Below, one piece after another: positions 34,497 to 43,108 of a stretch of 64,000 nucleotides of DNA. The stretch is from assembly GCA_902805675.1 (NCBI GenBank), contig CADCTA010000009.1, forward strand, positions 1 through 64,000, written 5' to 3'. Both the position numbers and the translations under genes were made by a program. Every line of letters starts with the position of its first letter. Position 1 is the stretch's first letter. Under the pieces are notes generated by a model. The model saw nothing but the letters and a program-made list of their open reading frames with translations, had not been told where the DNA came from and made no database searches. Source of the stretch: an uncultured Chthoniobacterales bacterium. GTDB taxonomy: Bacteria; Verrucomicrobiota; Verrucomicrobiia; Chthoniobacterales; UBA10450.

Positions 34497-35270
34497 CTAA
34501 TTGCTGCGCGTCGCTTCCGGCGAGACGAAGCGCGCACCGACTTCGCGCGCACGTGGCTCGCGGCGCGACACAATATGTGCCGCCGCCGCGACCCACCGGA
34601 GCGAGAAGATGAGCGCAACGCCGAGGCTCATCTTCGAGGTGCCGCGCGCACGATCGCGGAAGGCGATCGGCACCTCCAGCACGCGCAGATTTCGCCCGCC
34701 CCGGACGATGAGCTCGAAAGCGATCTTGAATCCGCTCGCCGCCGGAGCGAACTCGAGCAATACCGAACGCCGCACGGCGAAGAAGCCGCACATCGAATCA
34801 TGCACGCCCGTCAGCGGGTATGCGAAACCCGAGGCTACTCGCGAGAGGACCTTACGGTAAATCGGCCAGCCCGGCGTGGTTCCGCCGCGCACATAGCGGC
34901 TGCCGATGACCATGTCCGCCCGGCCATCAAAGATCGGCGAGGCGAGCGCATCGATCTCGGAAGGCGGATGGCTCAGGTCAGCGTCCATCACGACGAGCAG
35001 ATCGCCATGCGCGGCGCGCGCGCCCTCGATCACAGCGCCCGCGAGTCCAAAGCTGGGCTCGTCGCGCGCGATCAAGCGCAGCGGGTAGTCTGCCATCAAG
35101 GCGCGGATGCGTTCGCGCGTGCCGTCCGTGGAGCCATCGTCGACGATGATGATCTCCGCGCAGTGCGGCGCATTGCGCATCACCTCACGCACGAGCGGCT
35201 CGACGTTCTCGACCTCGTTCAAGGTCGGGACAACGACGGAGAGCGTCTGCGAATTCTGCGGCCCGGACAT
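34497..35270 (-). CDS. Polyprenol-phosphate glycosyltransferase (GT2, DPM1-like)
   Basis: This 257-residue GT-A enzyme has the GT2 opening SVVVPTLNEVENVEPLV, IIIVDDGSTDGTRE, the DxD-type LLVVMDADLSHPP and the acceptor-side MVIGSRYVRGG. It ends with 'FRDRARGTSKM', all typical of soluble dolichol-phosphate-mannose-synthase-like proteins that load a sugar on undecaprenyl phosphate. It has no C-terminal membrane pair. It abuts the convergent GT87-like gene, whose product would use such a donor, with no gap between the two stop codons. The tRNA-Thr gene lies directly upstream in the same orientation. Confidence 0.88.
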   Translation of the reverse strand: MSGPQNSQTLSVVVPTLNEVENVEPLVREVMRNAPHCAEIIIVDDGSTDGTRERIRALMADYPLRLIARDEPSFGLAGAVIEGARAAHGDLLVVMDADLSHPPSEIDALASPIFDGRADMVIGSRYVRGGTTPGWPIYRKVLSRVASGFAYPLTGVHDSMCGFFAVRRSVLLEFAPAASGFKIAFELIVRGGRNLRVLEVPIAFRDRARGTSKMSLGVALIFSLRWVAAAAHIVSRREPRAREVGARFVSPEATRSN

Positions 35271-35295
35271 CGTGCGAAGTTACATGAAATATCAG

Positions 35296-35367
35296 AGCCG
35301 ACGGTGGGGATTGAACCCACGACCTGCTGATTACGAATCAGCTGCTCTACCACTGAGCTACGTCGGC
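35296..35367 (-). tRNA. tRNA-Thr (anticodon CGT)
   Basis: The minus strand folds as a cloverleaf: acceptor GCCGACG/CGTCGGC, D-arm GCTC-AGTGGTA-GAGC, anticodon arm GCTGA-TTCGTAA-TCAGC with anticodon CGT reading ACG, and T-arm GTGGG-TTCAATC-CCCAC. The discriminator base is T and CCA is not encoded. 72 nt. Confidence 0.95.
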
Positions 35368-35446
35368 GGCTGTTGCCGGGGGAAGCCGCCCAAGATGGCA
35401 CCCGGTGAGAAACGCGGCAAGCGCGAAGCCATGTCGCGGGTGGGGC

Positions 35447-36634
35447 TCATCGGGCCGCGTGCCGGCTGTCCATCACCGCGGCGAGGAAGCGCTCGATTGC
35501 GTACGTGCTCAGCTGTGCGCTGGGGCCGTTGAGATTTGCCTCACAACCATGCGTCGCCCAGGGCAGGCGAAGGTACAGGTGCGGCCGCTGCGCCTCACGA
35601 AGCCGCGCTGCGAGGAGGTCGCTGTGGACGGACCAGACCATGGGGTCGAGTTCGCCGTGGATGAGCAAGGTTGGTGGCGTCGTTTCGTTTACGTGCCGCA
35701 ATGGAGAGGCGGCGGCGTACGCGGCGGCCTTTTCACTCGGCGTGCCTCCGAGGTAATCCTCCAGCACCTTTTGGGAATCGAGCACGCCGGGTCGACTTGG
35801 CTTCTCGTAGCCGAGCACGAGATCCGTGGGCGCGTAGAAGCTGACCACGCCGCGCACCGCCGGCTCGCGTCCGCTATACGCGGCTGACAACGCGATCTGG
35901 CCACCCGCCGAGCGGCCGATCAGGACAATCCGCGTCGCGTCGATGCGCAGCTCCTGCGCATTCGCGCGCAGGAAGTCCATCGCTGCGAAGACGTCGTCAA
36001 CCGGCGCCGGATACCGCCACTTTGGGGCGTGTCGGTAGTTGATGCTCGCCACCGTGTAACGCTGAGCGGCAAGCCAGCGGTTCAGCGCGGGTAATTGGTC
36101 TTTGTCGCCGCCGTTCCATGAGCCCCCGTGGATCATGATGATGAGCGGCTGCGGCTCGGTCGCGGCGGTGAGGCGGTACACATCCAGGCTGAGCGACTTC
36201 CGCTGCGGCTTTGCGTATTCGTGTTCCGTCACAGTCACAGCTCCGACGTGCTGCCCGCGAAACAGCGCGAGCACATCGAGCGGCGTGGTCCGCTTCGCGA
36301 CCACGCCGAACGCGGAGGTACACGCAGCCGGAAGCGAGCGGCTAATAGCCAGCGCGCGCAATGTCGGCGTGAGGCAGATAACCGCCGCGACGATCGCGAG
36401 CAACGCAGTCGCTAGGCCAATCCGGCCGGCACCGAACGCAATCACGCCAAGGACAACACACAACAGCGCCGCCCAATGTCCCCATTCGCCCATGAGAATG
36501 GCGACGATCCACGCCCACTCTGTCGGGGCGCTGATCAGCACGAGCAGCGAGCTCAGGAACAGGAGCAGCGCGGCGGGGAAGATCAGCCATCGCACCAACA
36601 GGAAGCGAATTGGCGAGCGGCTTTGGGTGTTCAT
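35447..36634 (-). CDS. Alpha/beta hydrolase (esterase/lipase-like) with N-terminal membrane segment
   Basis: 395 residues from the ATG at 36634 (MNTQSRSPIRF); the longer frame upstream is out-of-frame translation of the next gene. The N-terminal 140 residues contain about four hydrophobic helices (WLIFPAALLLFLSSLLVLI and others). The C-terminal hydrolase has the oxyanion motif IMIHGGSWNGG, the nucleophile Ser in LIGRSAGGQIALS, Asp in LIHGELDPMV and His in ATHGCEANL, the hormone-sensitive-lipase/carboxylesterase layout. The catalytic domain probably faces the periplasm. Substrate unknown. It lies 34 bp downstream of the metallo-hydrolase gene, likely one operon. Confidence 0.85.
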   Translation of the reverse strand: MNTQSRSPIRFLLVRWLIFPAALLLFLSSLLVLISAPTEWAWIVAILMGEWGHWAALLCVVLGVIAFGAGRIGLATALLAIVAAVICLTPTLRALAISRSLPAACTSAFGVVAKRTTPLDVLALFRGQHVGAVTVTEHEYAKPQRKSLSLDVYRLTAATEPQPLIIMIHGGSWNGGDKDQLPALNRWLAAQRYTVASINYRHAPKWRYPAPVDDVFAAMDFLRANAQELRIDATRIVLIGRSAGGQIALSAAYSGREPAVRGVVSFYAPTDLVLGYEKPSRPGVLDSQKVLEDYLGGTPSEKAAAYAAASPLRHVNETTPPTLLIHGELDPMVWSVHSDLLAARLREAQRPHLYLRLPWATHGCEANLNGPSAQLSTYAIERFLAAVMDSRHAAR

Positions 36635-36668
36635 TCGGGGCGCGGCTGCCAAGTTGCCCGCACCCGGC

Positions 36669-37589
36669 TCAGCGAGCGAGGCGGAAAGTCTCGCCAATCT
36701 CGCGCAGGGCAATGCGCGCCGGATCGCGTTGCAACGCCGCCTCGAGGCGCTCGATCGGCTCGCGGAACGGTTCCGCGCTGAGGCGAAAAGTTTGATGATG
36801 CACCGGCAGCACATGCTCGGCGCCCGCCATATCCGCCATCGCGACCGCCTGCTCCGGCGTACAATGCGAGCCGATCCACGGATCGTAGGCGCCGATCGCC
36901 ATGATCGCGAGATCGTAGCCCCCGCGGCGGCGCAACGTCGCGAAGCTGTCAGTGAACGCGGTATCGCCGCTGAAGATCAACCGGCAACCATCGCGCTCGA
37001 TGACATAGCCGTTGTAGCCGCGATGCGCGTCGCGCCGCAGGCGCGCGCCCCAGTGCCGAACCGGGAAGGCGCGCACGCGCACCGCGCCGGCTTTTACACG
37101 CACCTCCGTCTCCTCGCCCCAGCGCAATTCGGTCGTGCTGCGGAAGCGCATGAGGCGCAGCAAATCGCTCGTGTGCGGCGCCGTCACGCAATGCGGTCGG
37201 CCGCGCATGCGATGCAGCGTGCGCGTGTCGAGATGGTCGAAGTGAGCGTGCGACAGCAGCACCAGGTCGATGCGCGGCAGATCGCGTGTCCGGAGCGCCG
37301 GCGCCGTCAGCCGCTTCGGCCCGACGGTGAAGCCCGGCAACCGGATACCGATCCGCGGGAAGAGCACCGGATCGGTCAGGATGTTGATCCCGAGCAAGTT
37401 GATCAACACCGTCGAATGACCGAGCCACGAAGCCGTCAGGTCGGCCTCGTTCCACGACGCGGGCGTCGGTTTGGCGGAGAGGGGCTGCACCGGTCGCCAG
37501 CTCTCCACCGTCCACTCGCGCCACAGATGCGTGAACCACCGCCCGATGGGAGATCGGCGTCGAGGGGCAGTCGCGCGCGCCGTCGTCAT
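36669..37589 (-). CDS. MBL-fold metallo-hydrolase (NAPE-PLD/UlaG-like)
   Basis: 306 residues from the ATG at 37589; a GTG three codons upstream is also possible. The metallo-beta-lactamase signature HxHxDH is LLSHAHFDHLDT, with further ligands in 'FPVRHWGARL', 'FSGDTAFTD' and 'PVHHQTF'. The opening 'ADLTASWLGHSTVLINLLGINILTDPVL' is the pattern of NAPE-hydrolysing phospholipase D-like and UlaG-like proteins. It may act on a phosphodiester or lactone; in other bacteria such proteins are poorly characterised. Divergent from trpC with 79 bp between starts. Confidence 0.87.
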   Translation of the reverse strand: MTTARATAPRRRSPIGRWFTHLWREWTVESWRPVQPLSAKPTPASWNEADLTASWLGHSTVLINLLGINILTDPVLFPRIGIRLPGFTVGPKRLTAPALRTRDLPRIDLVLLSHAHFDHLDTRTLHRMRGRPHCVTAPHTSDLLRLMRFRSTTELRWGEETEVRVKAGAVRVRAFPVRHWGARLRRDAHRGYNGYVIERDGCRLIFSGDTAFTDSFATLRRRGGYDLAIMAIGAYDPWIGSHCTPEQAVAMADMAGAEHVLPVHHQTFRLSAEPFREPIERLEAALQRDPARIALREIGETFRLAR

Positions 37590-37668
37590 CAGGAACACTA
37601 CGCACGCCGGCCGCGGAGCGTTCGGGATTCCATGGAATCGCTCCGCTGATCTGCTACAGAAACGAACG

Positions 37669-38448
37669 ATGAGCCGGCTCGACGAAATCCTTCAGGTGAA
37701 GCGACAGGAGATCGAGCGTCTGCGTCCGCGCACGGCGGAGATCCGGAAGGCGGCGCTGTTGCGGAATGATTTCCGCAGCCTGCATGCGGCGCTAGACCGC
37801 GGACCCGAAAAGCTGGCGCTGATCGCGGAGGTGAAGAAAGCGTCGCCTTCCGCGGGAGTGATCGCGGAAACGTTCCATCCCGTCGAGATCGCGAAGAACT
37901 ACGCCCGCGCTGGATGCGAGGCGATCTCGGTGCTGACGGATGAGCAATTCTTCCAGGGAAAGCTCGAATACCTCACCGCGATCCGGAGCGCGGTCGACGT
38001 GCCGTTATTGCGCAAAGACTTCACGCTCGATGAGCTGCAAATCGCGGAGGCTGCAGCGGCCGGTGCGGATGCAATTCTCCTAATCGTGGCAGCGCTGGAG
38101 CAACAGCAGCTCGTCGCATTGCTGGAAGCTGCGGCACTCTACCAAATGGACGCGCTCGTCGAGGTGCACACGCTCGAGGAGCTCGATCGTGCGCTCGACA
38201 CCGAGGCCAGGATCATCGGCATCAACAACCGCAACCTCGCCACCTTCCAAGTCGATCTCGCCGTGACGGAGCTGCTCAGCGAGCAAGTTCCCAACGACAT
38301 GGTGCTGGTGAGCGAGAGCGGGATCAGGACCGCTGAGGACGTGGCGCGAGTGAAAGCGTGCGGCGTGAATGCGGTGCTCATCGGCGAAGCGTTGATGCGC
38401 GGCCAGGCCGGCGCGATCAGCACGTTAATGCCGCGGAACGGCGGCTAG
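37669..38448 (+). CDS. trpC: Indole-3-glycerol phosphate synthase
   Basis: 259 residues from the ATG at 37669 (MSRLDEILQVKRQEI). It converts CdRP to indole-3-glycerol phosphate in tryptophan synthesis. TIM-barrel motifs: ALIAEVKKASPSAG (catalytic lysine), VLTDEQFFQGKLEYL, VPLLRKDFTLDELQI, IIGINNRNLATFQVD, VLVSESGI and AVLIGEALMRG. All expected catalytic residues of the family appear present. It stands apart from other trp genes. The 66-codon upstream extension of the open frame has no support. Confidence 0.95.
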   Translation: MSRLDEILQVKRQEIERLRPRTAEIRKAALLRNDFRSLHAALDRGPEKLALIAEVKKASPSAGVIAETFHPVEIAKNYARAGCEAISVLTDEQFFQGKLEYLTAIRSAVDVPLLRKDFTLDELQIAEAAAAGADAILLIVAALEQQQLVALLEAAALYQMDALVEVHTLEELDRALDTEARIIGINNRNLATFQVDLAVTELLSEQVPNDMVLVSESGIRTAEDVARVKACGVNAVLIGEALMRGQAGAISTLMPRNGG

Positions 38449-38525
38449 GCACACGGATTGCTGGAAAAAGCATTGCGCCAAAAGCGTTTTCTCTTAACTT
38501 TGCCGTTCAAATTTCCACCTGACTC

Positions 38526-38771
38526 ATGGCCGACGCAGCGAACAAATACTCAGAGAACATAGACGGTAAGTTCTACGTCGATGATCAATGCATCGATTGC
38601 GATCTCTGCCGCGAAACGGCCCCCGCGAACTTCAAGCGGAACGACGATGGCGGCCATTCCTTCGTCTACAAACAGCCGACCACGCCGGAAGAGGAAGCGC
38701 TCTGCAAAGAGGCCATGGAAGGCTGCCCTGTCGAAGCGATCGGACCGGACGGCGACGCCGTAGCGGCTTAG
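38526..38771 (+). CDS. Single-cluster [4Fe-4S] ferredoxin
   Basis: 81 residues. The cluster ligands are CIDCDLCRETAP (three Cys) and a distant fourth in EGCPVEAIG; only one set is present, so it carries one 4Fe-4S cluster. The N-terminal YSENIDGKFYVDDQCIDC and C-terminal tail are acidic. It is an electron carrier of unknown partner. The 77-bp gap after trpC is AT-richer than its surroundings (AAAAGCGTTTTCTCTTAAC), which suggests its own promoter, and thiD follows after 29 bp. Confidence 0.9.
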   Translation: MADAANKYSENIDGKFYVDDQCIDCDLCRETAPANFKRNDDGGHSFVYKQPTTPEEEALCKEAMEGCPVEAIGPDGDAVAA

Positions 38772-38800
38772 CCTTTGAGGCGCTTCGCGCCTGAGACGAC

Positions 38801-39628
38801 ATGCCTGGCCACGCGAACGTTCCTGTCGCGCTGACCATCGCCGGATCCGACAGCAGCGCCGGCGCCGGTGCGCAGGCGGACCTCAAGACTTTCAGCGCGC
38901 TCGGAGTTTACGGTTTAACGGCGATTACCTGCGTCGTTTCCGAAACGCCCGGAAAGGTGCAACGCATCCAGGCCGTCGACGCGGACGTGGTGGCGGATCA
39001 GATCAATCTCCTGCTCGAGAGTTTCCCGGTCGCGGCGGTGAAGACCGGCATGCTTTTCTCGGCGGAGATCGTCGCCGCGGTCGCGCGCGCGCTTCGGGAT
39101 TGGAACATGAAACGCGGGAGCGCGATGCCGCTGATCGTCGATCCGGTGATGGTGGCCACGAGCGGCGATCTACTGCTGCACAAGGACGCCATCGACACTT
39201 ACGAGCGGGAGCTGTTTCCGCTCGCAGCGCTCGTCACACCGAATCTCGACGAAGCTGCCACGCTGCTCGGCGCACCGATTCGGGACCTGGATACGATGCG
39301 CGCTGCCGGCCAACGCCTGGTTGAGCGCTACGGCGTCGCGATTCTCCTGAAGGGGGGCCACCTCGGAGGCGACAACGCGATCGATCTGCTTGTCGACGCG
39401 CGCGGCGTGGCAGAATTTTCGGCGCCGTTCACGCGTGGTGTGCACACGCACGGCACCGGTTGCACCTACTCCGCTGCGATCGCGGCTGGCCTCGCATGCG
39501 GTCGACCGCTCGATGATGCCGTTCGGAGCGGCAAGCATTTCATTAGCGCTGCCATCGCACAGCACTTCAGCTGGCCGGCCGGCGATGGCTCAACGCTGCA
39601 CGCGTTGAATCACAGCGCGGCAAACTGA
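38801..39628 (+). CDS. thiD: Hydroxymethylpyrimidine/phosphomethylpyrimidine kinase
   Basis: 275 residues. It phosphorylates HMP and HMP-P in thiamine synthesis. Ribokinase-fold motifs: VALTIAGSDSSAGAGAQADL at the N-terminus, VDPVMVATSGD in the middle, LVTPNLDEAATLLG, and the anion-hole/catalytic motif THGTGCTYSAAIAAGLACG with the catalytic Cys typical of this family. No TPP riboswitch or other thi gene is next to it; the gap from the ferredoxin gene is only 29 bp. A family-A repeat follows the stop. Confidence 0.94.
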   Translation: MPGHANVPVALTIAGSDSSAGAGAQADLKTFSALGVYGLTAITCVVSETPGKVQRIQAVDADVVADQINLLLESFPVAAVKTGMLFSAEIVAAVARALRDWNMKRGSAMPLIVDPVMVATSGDLLLHKDAIDTYERELFPLAALVTPNLDEAATLLGAPIRDLDTMRAAGQRLVERYGVAILLKGGHLGGDNAIDLLVDARGVAEFSAPFTRGVHTHGTGCTYSAAIAAGLACGRPLDDAVRSGKHFISAAIAQHFSWPAGDGSTLHALNHSAAN

Positions 39629-39652
39629 TCACGGCGCGCCGAACCACAGCCG

Positions 39653-39733
39653 CTCATCCCGAGCGCAGTCGAGCGATCCCGACGCACGATCTTAAGTTCA
39701 GCGACGGGATTCCTCGACTTCGCTCGGAATGAC
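39653..39733. repeat. Family A palindromic element (copy A6)
   Basis: CTCATCCCGAGCGCAGTCGA / GCGATCCCG on the left and CGGGATTCCTCGACTTCGCT / CGGAATGAC on the right. It lies between the convergent thiD and rnc genes. Confidence 0.85.
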
Positions 39734-39757
39734 AGTGCTGGTTAAGGCGATCCCGCG

Positions 39758-40495
39758 CTACACGCCTGCAGAGCTCGCGGCTTGATTCGCCTGGATCGAC
39801 TCGAGGGTCGCGTTCTTCTGCCAGCATTTGCTCTGCATCGCCTGCAGCGCGGCTGCGGTTTCCGCCTGCTTTTTGCTACGCCCCGCCCCCTCGCCCAGCG
39901 CCATGCCTTCCCAGACGACGCGCACGACAAAAGTCTTCTCGTGCTCCGGGCCGCTCTCGCTCAGCAGCTCATACACGGGGCTGCGCGGCGAAATGGCCTG
40001 CAATAGTTCCTGCAGATGGCCTTTGGGATTGATGTCGATCGGCTCCACCTCGAGCTGCGCGAGGTCGATCGCCGCAAGTGTGAGAACGAAACGCCGCGCG
40101 GTCTCCAGGTTCGTGTCGAGATAGATCGCGCCGAGCAGCGCTTCGAAGGCGTCGGCTAAGGTCGAGGTGCGTTCGCGTCCGCCGCTCGCCTCTTCGCCGC
40201 GCCCCATCATCAGGAATTGCCCGAGATCAAGCCGGAGCGCGTGCGCCCGCAAGGCTTCACGCGAGACGAGCCGTGAGCGCAGTTTCGTGAGGCGACCCTC
40301 GGCTTCCCGCGGGAACAGCGTGTAGAGATGCTCCGTCATGACCAGTTGCAGCACCGCATCACCGAGAAACTCGAGGCGCTGATTATCAAAATGATGCCGC
40401 TGCGTTTCGTGACCAAGGCTCGGGTGGGTCAGCGCCTCCGCGAGCAACAACGAATTGCGGAATTTGTGGCCGATGCGTTCCTCGAGCGGGTTCAA
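39758..40495 (-). CDS. rnc: Ribonuclease III
   Basis: 245 residues. It cleaves double-stranded RNA in rRNA and mRNA processing. The RNase III signature is NQRLEFLGDAVLQL (about 43-56), with a second acidic site in TLADAFEALLGAIYLD. The C-terminal dsRNA-binding domain runs from about 160 (NPKGHLQELLQ) to GAGRSKKQAETAAALQAM. The start is a TTG at 40495: no in-frame ATG exists before an upstream TAG, and GAGGAA sits just ahead of it. All hairpin-forming repeats in this genome would be potential substrates when transcribed. Confidence 0.95.
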   Translation of the reverse strand: MNPLEERIGHKFRNSLLLAEALTHPSLGHETQRHHFDNQRLEFLGDAVLQLVMTEHLYTLFPREAEGRLTKLRSRLVSREALRAHALRLDLGQFLMMGRGEEASGGRERTSTLADAFEALLGAIYLDTNLETARRFVLTLAAIDLAQLEVEPIDINPKGHLQELLQAISPRSPVYELLSESGPEHEKTFVVRVVWEGMALGEGAGRSKKQAETAAALQAMQSKCWQKNATLESIQANQAASSAGV

Positions 40496-40501
40496 TGCTT
40501 C

Positions 40502-40583
40502 CTCATACTCCTAATCCTGATCGTAATCCTAATCTCGATCCAAATCTTCACCGCAAGATTATGAGTAGGATTGGGAGTATGAG
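40502..40583. repeat. Family E inverted repeat (copy 1)
   Basis: The 27-nt arms at 40502-40528 and 40557-40583 pair with four mismatches; the unit is rich in AATCCTA/TAGGATT hexamers. It lies between the S41-like gene and rnc. A related element is at 62521-62595. Confidence 0.75.
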
Positions 40584-40591
40584 CAGGAGTT

Positions 40592-41704
40592 CTAGCGCTG
40601 CTGATAGATGGCGAGCGATGTCACCACGTCGACCGCGCGCTGCAGCACGGGATCGCGGACCTTCGGCGGCTCCGGTGCGCGGCCGCGGCGTTGGGCCGCT
40701 TCGAGTGCATCGAGCTCGGGGTTCCGGCCGGCGAGCAGCGCCGCCTCGTTCATGTGCGGTCGTTCCGCTTCGAACACAAACTGGCTGATCCCCTTCGTCA
40801 GGCTCTCCTGAAAGACCTGCCGCTTGTCGACCGCCGCTAACTCGACGGGCAGGTCCGGCTTCACTCCGTCCGGGAACAACGACCGCCCATCCGGCAACAC
40901 GGCTTCCGCGACCGCAATCCGCAGCATCCTTCCGCCGTTTAGATTCACGTCGGAAAACTCGACCGCGCGACCGGCGGTTGGCTGCCCGATGACGAGCGCT
41001 TTCATGTGCTGCCGCAAAATGCCGGCGATCGCCTCCGCCGGACCCGAGGTGTCGGCGTCCGCCAGCACGATGACCAGTCCGCCATAAGCAGGATCACGGT
41101 CAGACGTGAACGCGCGCTCCTGCTTCTGGCCCGGCTTGCGCAAGGTGAAGAGCGGCTTCCCTTTGGGGCAAAGTCGCTTCGCCAATTCGGCTGCCAGCGC
41201 GAACTCATTCGTGGTGGAAGTCGCGCGGAGGTCGACCACGAGAGCCCCGACTTTCTTCCCGCCGAAGCTTTGCAGGTTTGCGTCGAACGCCTGCAGGTTT
41301 GAAGGCGTGAGGGAGCCGACGCGCGCGTAGCCGACATGGCCGCCGAGGATCTCGGCGAAAAACGGCGTGGTGGTATCCGCAGCGGCCGGCGCCTGCTGCG
41401 GCAAGAGCATGACGCCGCGCCCAAGCCGCGCGAGCAGACCAGCCAGCGTGGCGCGGTCGATCTCCGTTTCGCTGAGCGCGTCGGGATTGATGTAATTGCT
41501 CCGCAGCGCCTGCACCGCCTGGTCCAAATCCGCAGAGCCCATCCCGTTGATCAGCGACTCCGGCGAGGGCATCGCCGCAGGTGCTGCGGGCGACGCGCTG
41601 CTCGCAGACGGAAGAGGCGGCGACGCTGGCGCGATCTGGGCCACGGCCTCTCGATGCGCAAGACTCAGCGCGGCGAAGAAGATAAGAAACGCGAGCCGCG
41701 ACAT
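40592..41704 (-). CDS. S41-like (C-terminal processing peptidase) protein, probably inactive
   Basis: This 370-residue exported protein has a signal peptide ending near HREAVAQ. The S41 core is recognisable: GYARVGSLTPSNLQAFDANL, VVDLRATS, VIVLADADTSGPAEAIAGIL, ALVIGQPTAGRAVEF and AVLPDGRSLFPDGVKPDLPVE. Aligned by eye with Prc/CtpA, the nucleophile serine position is Gly221 and the lysine position 25 residues later is Arg246, so both catalytic residues are replaced. No PDZ domain is evident. It overlaps purD by one base (TGATG). It may be a binding or scaffold protein rather than a protease. Confidence 0.82.
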   Translation of the reverse strand: MSRLAFLIFFAALSLAHREAVAQIAPASPPLPSASSASPAAPAAMPSPESLINGMGSADLDQAVQALRSNYINPDALSETEIDRATLAGLLARLGRGVMLLPQQAPAAADTTTPFFAEILGGHVGYARVGSLTPSNLQAFDANLQSFGGKKVGALVVDLRATSTTNEFALAAELAKRLCPKGKPLFTLRKPGQKQERAFTSDRDPAYGGLVIVLADADTSGPAEAIAGILRQHMKALVIGQPTAGRAVEFSDVNLNGGRMLRIAVAEAVLPDGRSLFPDGVKPDLPVELAAVDKRQVFQESLTKGISQFVFEAERPHMNEAALLAGRNPELDALEAAQRRGRAPEPPKVRDPVLQRAVDVVTSLAIYQQR

Positions 41705-42990
41705 CAGTGGCCTGCGATGTTACCCGCAACCGGCGGAACGGCAATGTCCCGCCGGTAATGGCATCCCTCGAAGTGAATGCGGGACACCGCATCGTAAGCT
41801 CGTTCGCGCGCGAGCTGCACATTGTCGCCCAGCGCTGTCACCGCCAGCACCCGGCCGCCTGCGGTGACGATGCGGTCGTTCTCACGTCGTGTGCCGGCAT
41901 GAAAAACATGCACGCCATCGAGCTGCGCGCACTCGTCCAGCCCGGCGATCGGCTTGCCTCCCTCGTAAGGTCCTGGATACCCGCCCGATGCCAGCACGAC
42001 CGTCACCGCGGGCCGCTGATCCCATTCGATCGTCACGTCTTCCAGCGCGCCATCGATCGTCGCCTCGATCAGCTCGATCAGATCCGACTTCAGCCGCGGC
42101 ATGAGCGTCTGCGTCTCGGGATCGCCGAAGCGGCAGTTAAACTCGAGCACGCGCGCGCCTTCCGCCGTCATCATCAAGCCAGGGAAGAGCAGGCCGGAGA
42201 ACGCAACGCCGCAGCGCATCAACCCCTGCACGAGCGGCCGCATGATGTCGCGATCAAACGCTTCCTGCGCATCCGCAGTCCAGTTATCGGCCGGGCTGAC
42301 GGCGCCCATGCCGCCGGTGTTCGGTCCCTTGTCGCCGTCCAGCGCGCGCTTGTGGTCTCGCGCCGTGGCCAGCATCTGGTAGGTGCCGCCGCTGACGAGC
42401 GCGTGCACGGAGCATTCCGAGCCGCGGAGGAATTCCTCCACCACGATGCGCCGCCCCGCCTCGCCGAACTTGCCCTCGTTCATCATCTCGCGGATCGCCG
42501 TCGCCGCTTCGTCACAATCCTGAGCAATGATGACGCCTTTCCCGAGCGCGAGGCCGTCCGCCTTGATCACGATCGGAAACTGCAGCCGCTCGCAGAAGCT
42601 CCGCGCGTCATCGCTCTCGCTGAACGATCCGGCCAGCGCCGTCGGGATATGACATTTCCGCATGATCTCCTTCGCGAAGATCTTGGAAGATTCCAGGCGC
42701 GCGGCCGATTTGTTCGGGCCGAAGATGCGCCGCCCCGCGCCTTCGAACAGATCCACCACACCGGCGGCCAGCGGATCGTCAGGCCCGACGACAGTGAGAT
42801 CGATGCGCTGGTCGCGTGCGAAGCGCACCAGGCCGGCAAGGTCATTCGCCGCGATGGGCACGTTCTCGCCCAGCTGCTCAGTGCCCGCGTTGCCCGGCGC
42901 GCAAAATATCCGCTCCGCGCGTGGCGATTGGCTTAATTTCCACGCCAGCGCATGTTCCCGGCCGCCGCTCCCGACGACGAGGATTTTCAC
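41704..42990 (-). CDS. purD: Phosphoribosylamine-glycine ligase
   Basis: 428 residues from the GTG at 42990, giving the usual start VKILVVGSGGREHALAWKL; a GTG 13 codons upstream is less likely. It makes GAR from PRA, glycine and ATP in purine synthesis. ATP-grasp features: FPIVIKADGLALGKGV, VVEEFLRGSECSVHAL, DGDKGPNTGGMGAVSP and the metal-binding EFNCRFGDPETQ. Complete and colinear with the family. Its stop overlaps the start of the S41-like gene. Confidence 0.96.
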   Translation of the reverse strand: MKILVVGSGGREHALAWKLSQSPRAERIFCAPGNAGTEQLGENVPIAANDLAGLVRFARDQRIDLTVVGPDDPLAAGVVDLFEGAGRRIFGPNKSAARLESSKIFAKEIMRKCHIPTALAGSFSESDDARSFCERLQFPIVIKADGLALGKGVIIAQDCDEAATAIREMMNEGKFGEAGRRIVVEEFLRGSECSVHALVSGGTYQMLATARDHKRALDGDKGPNTGGMGAVSPADNWTADAQEAFDRDIMRPLVQGLMRCGVAFSGLLFPGLMMTAEGARVLEFNCRFGDPETQTLMPRLKSDLIELIEATIDGALEDVTIEWDQRPAVTVVLASGGYPGPYEGGKPIAGLDECAQLDGVHVFHAGTRRENDRIVTAGGRVLAVTALGDNVQLARERAYDAVSRIHFEGCHYRRDIAVPPVAGNIAGH

Positions 42991-43108
42991 GAGAATCGCG
43001 GAGGCATAGAGCTGGCCAGATTGAGACACACGGTCGCGAAACGCAAGCTGTCAGTTGCACTGGAGCGGGTAGAGGCGTTCTGAGCCACTCCTACGCGACG
43101 GCCTTGCT

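Noticed and set aside
36102-37649. 515-codon open frame on the plus strand
   Set aside because: Antisense to both the alpha/beta hydrolase and the MBL-fold gene, which have intact catalytic motifs. His/Arg-rich translation without domain features.
38772-38800. TPP riboswitch upstream of thiD
   Set aside because: Only 29 bp separate the ferredoxin and thiD genes, too short for the aptamer.
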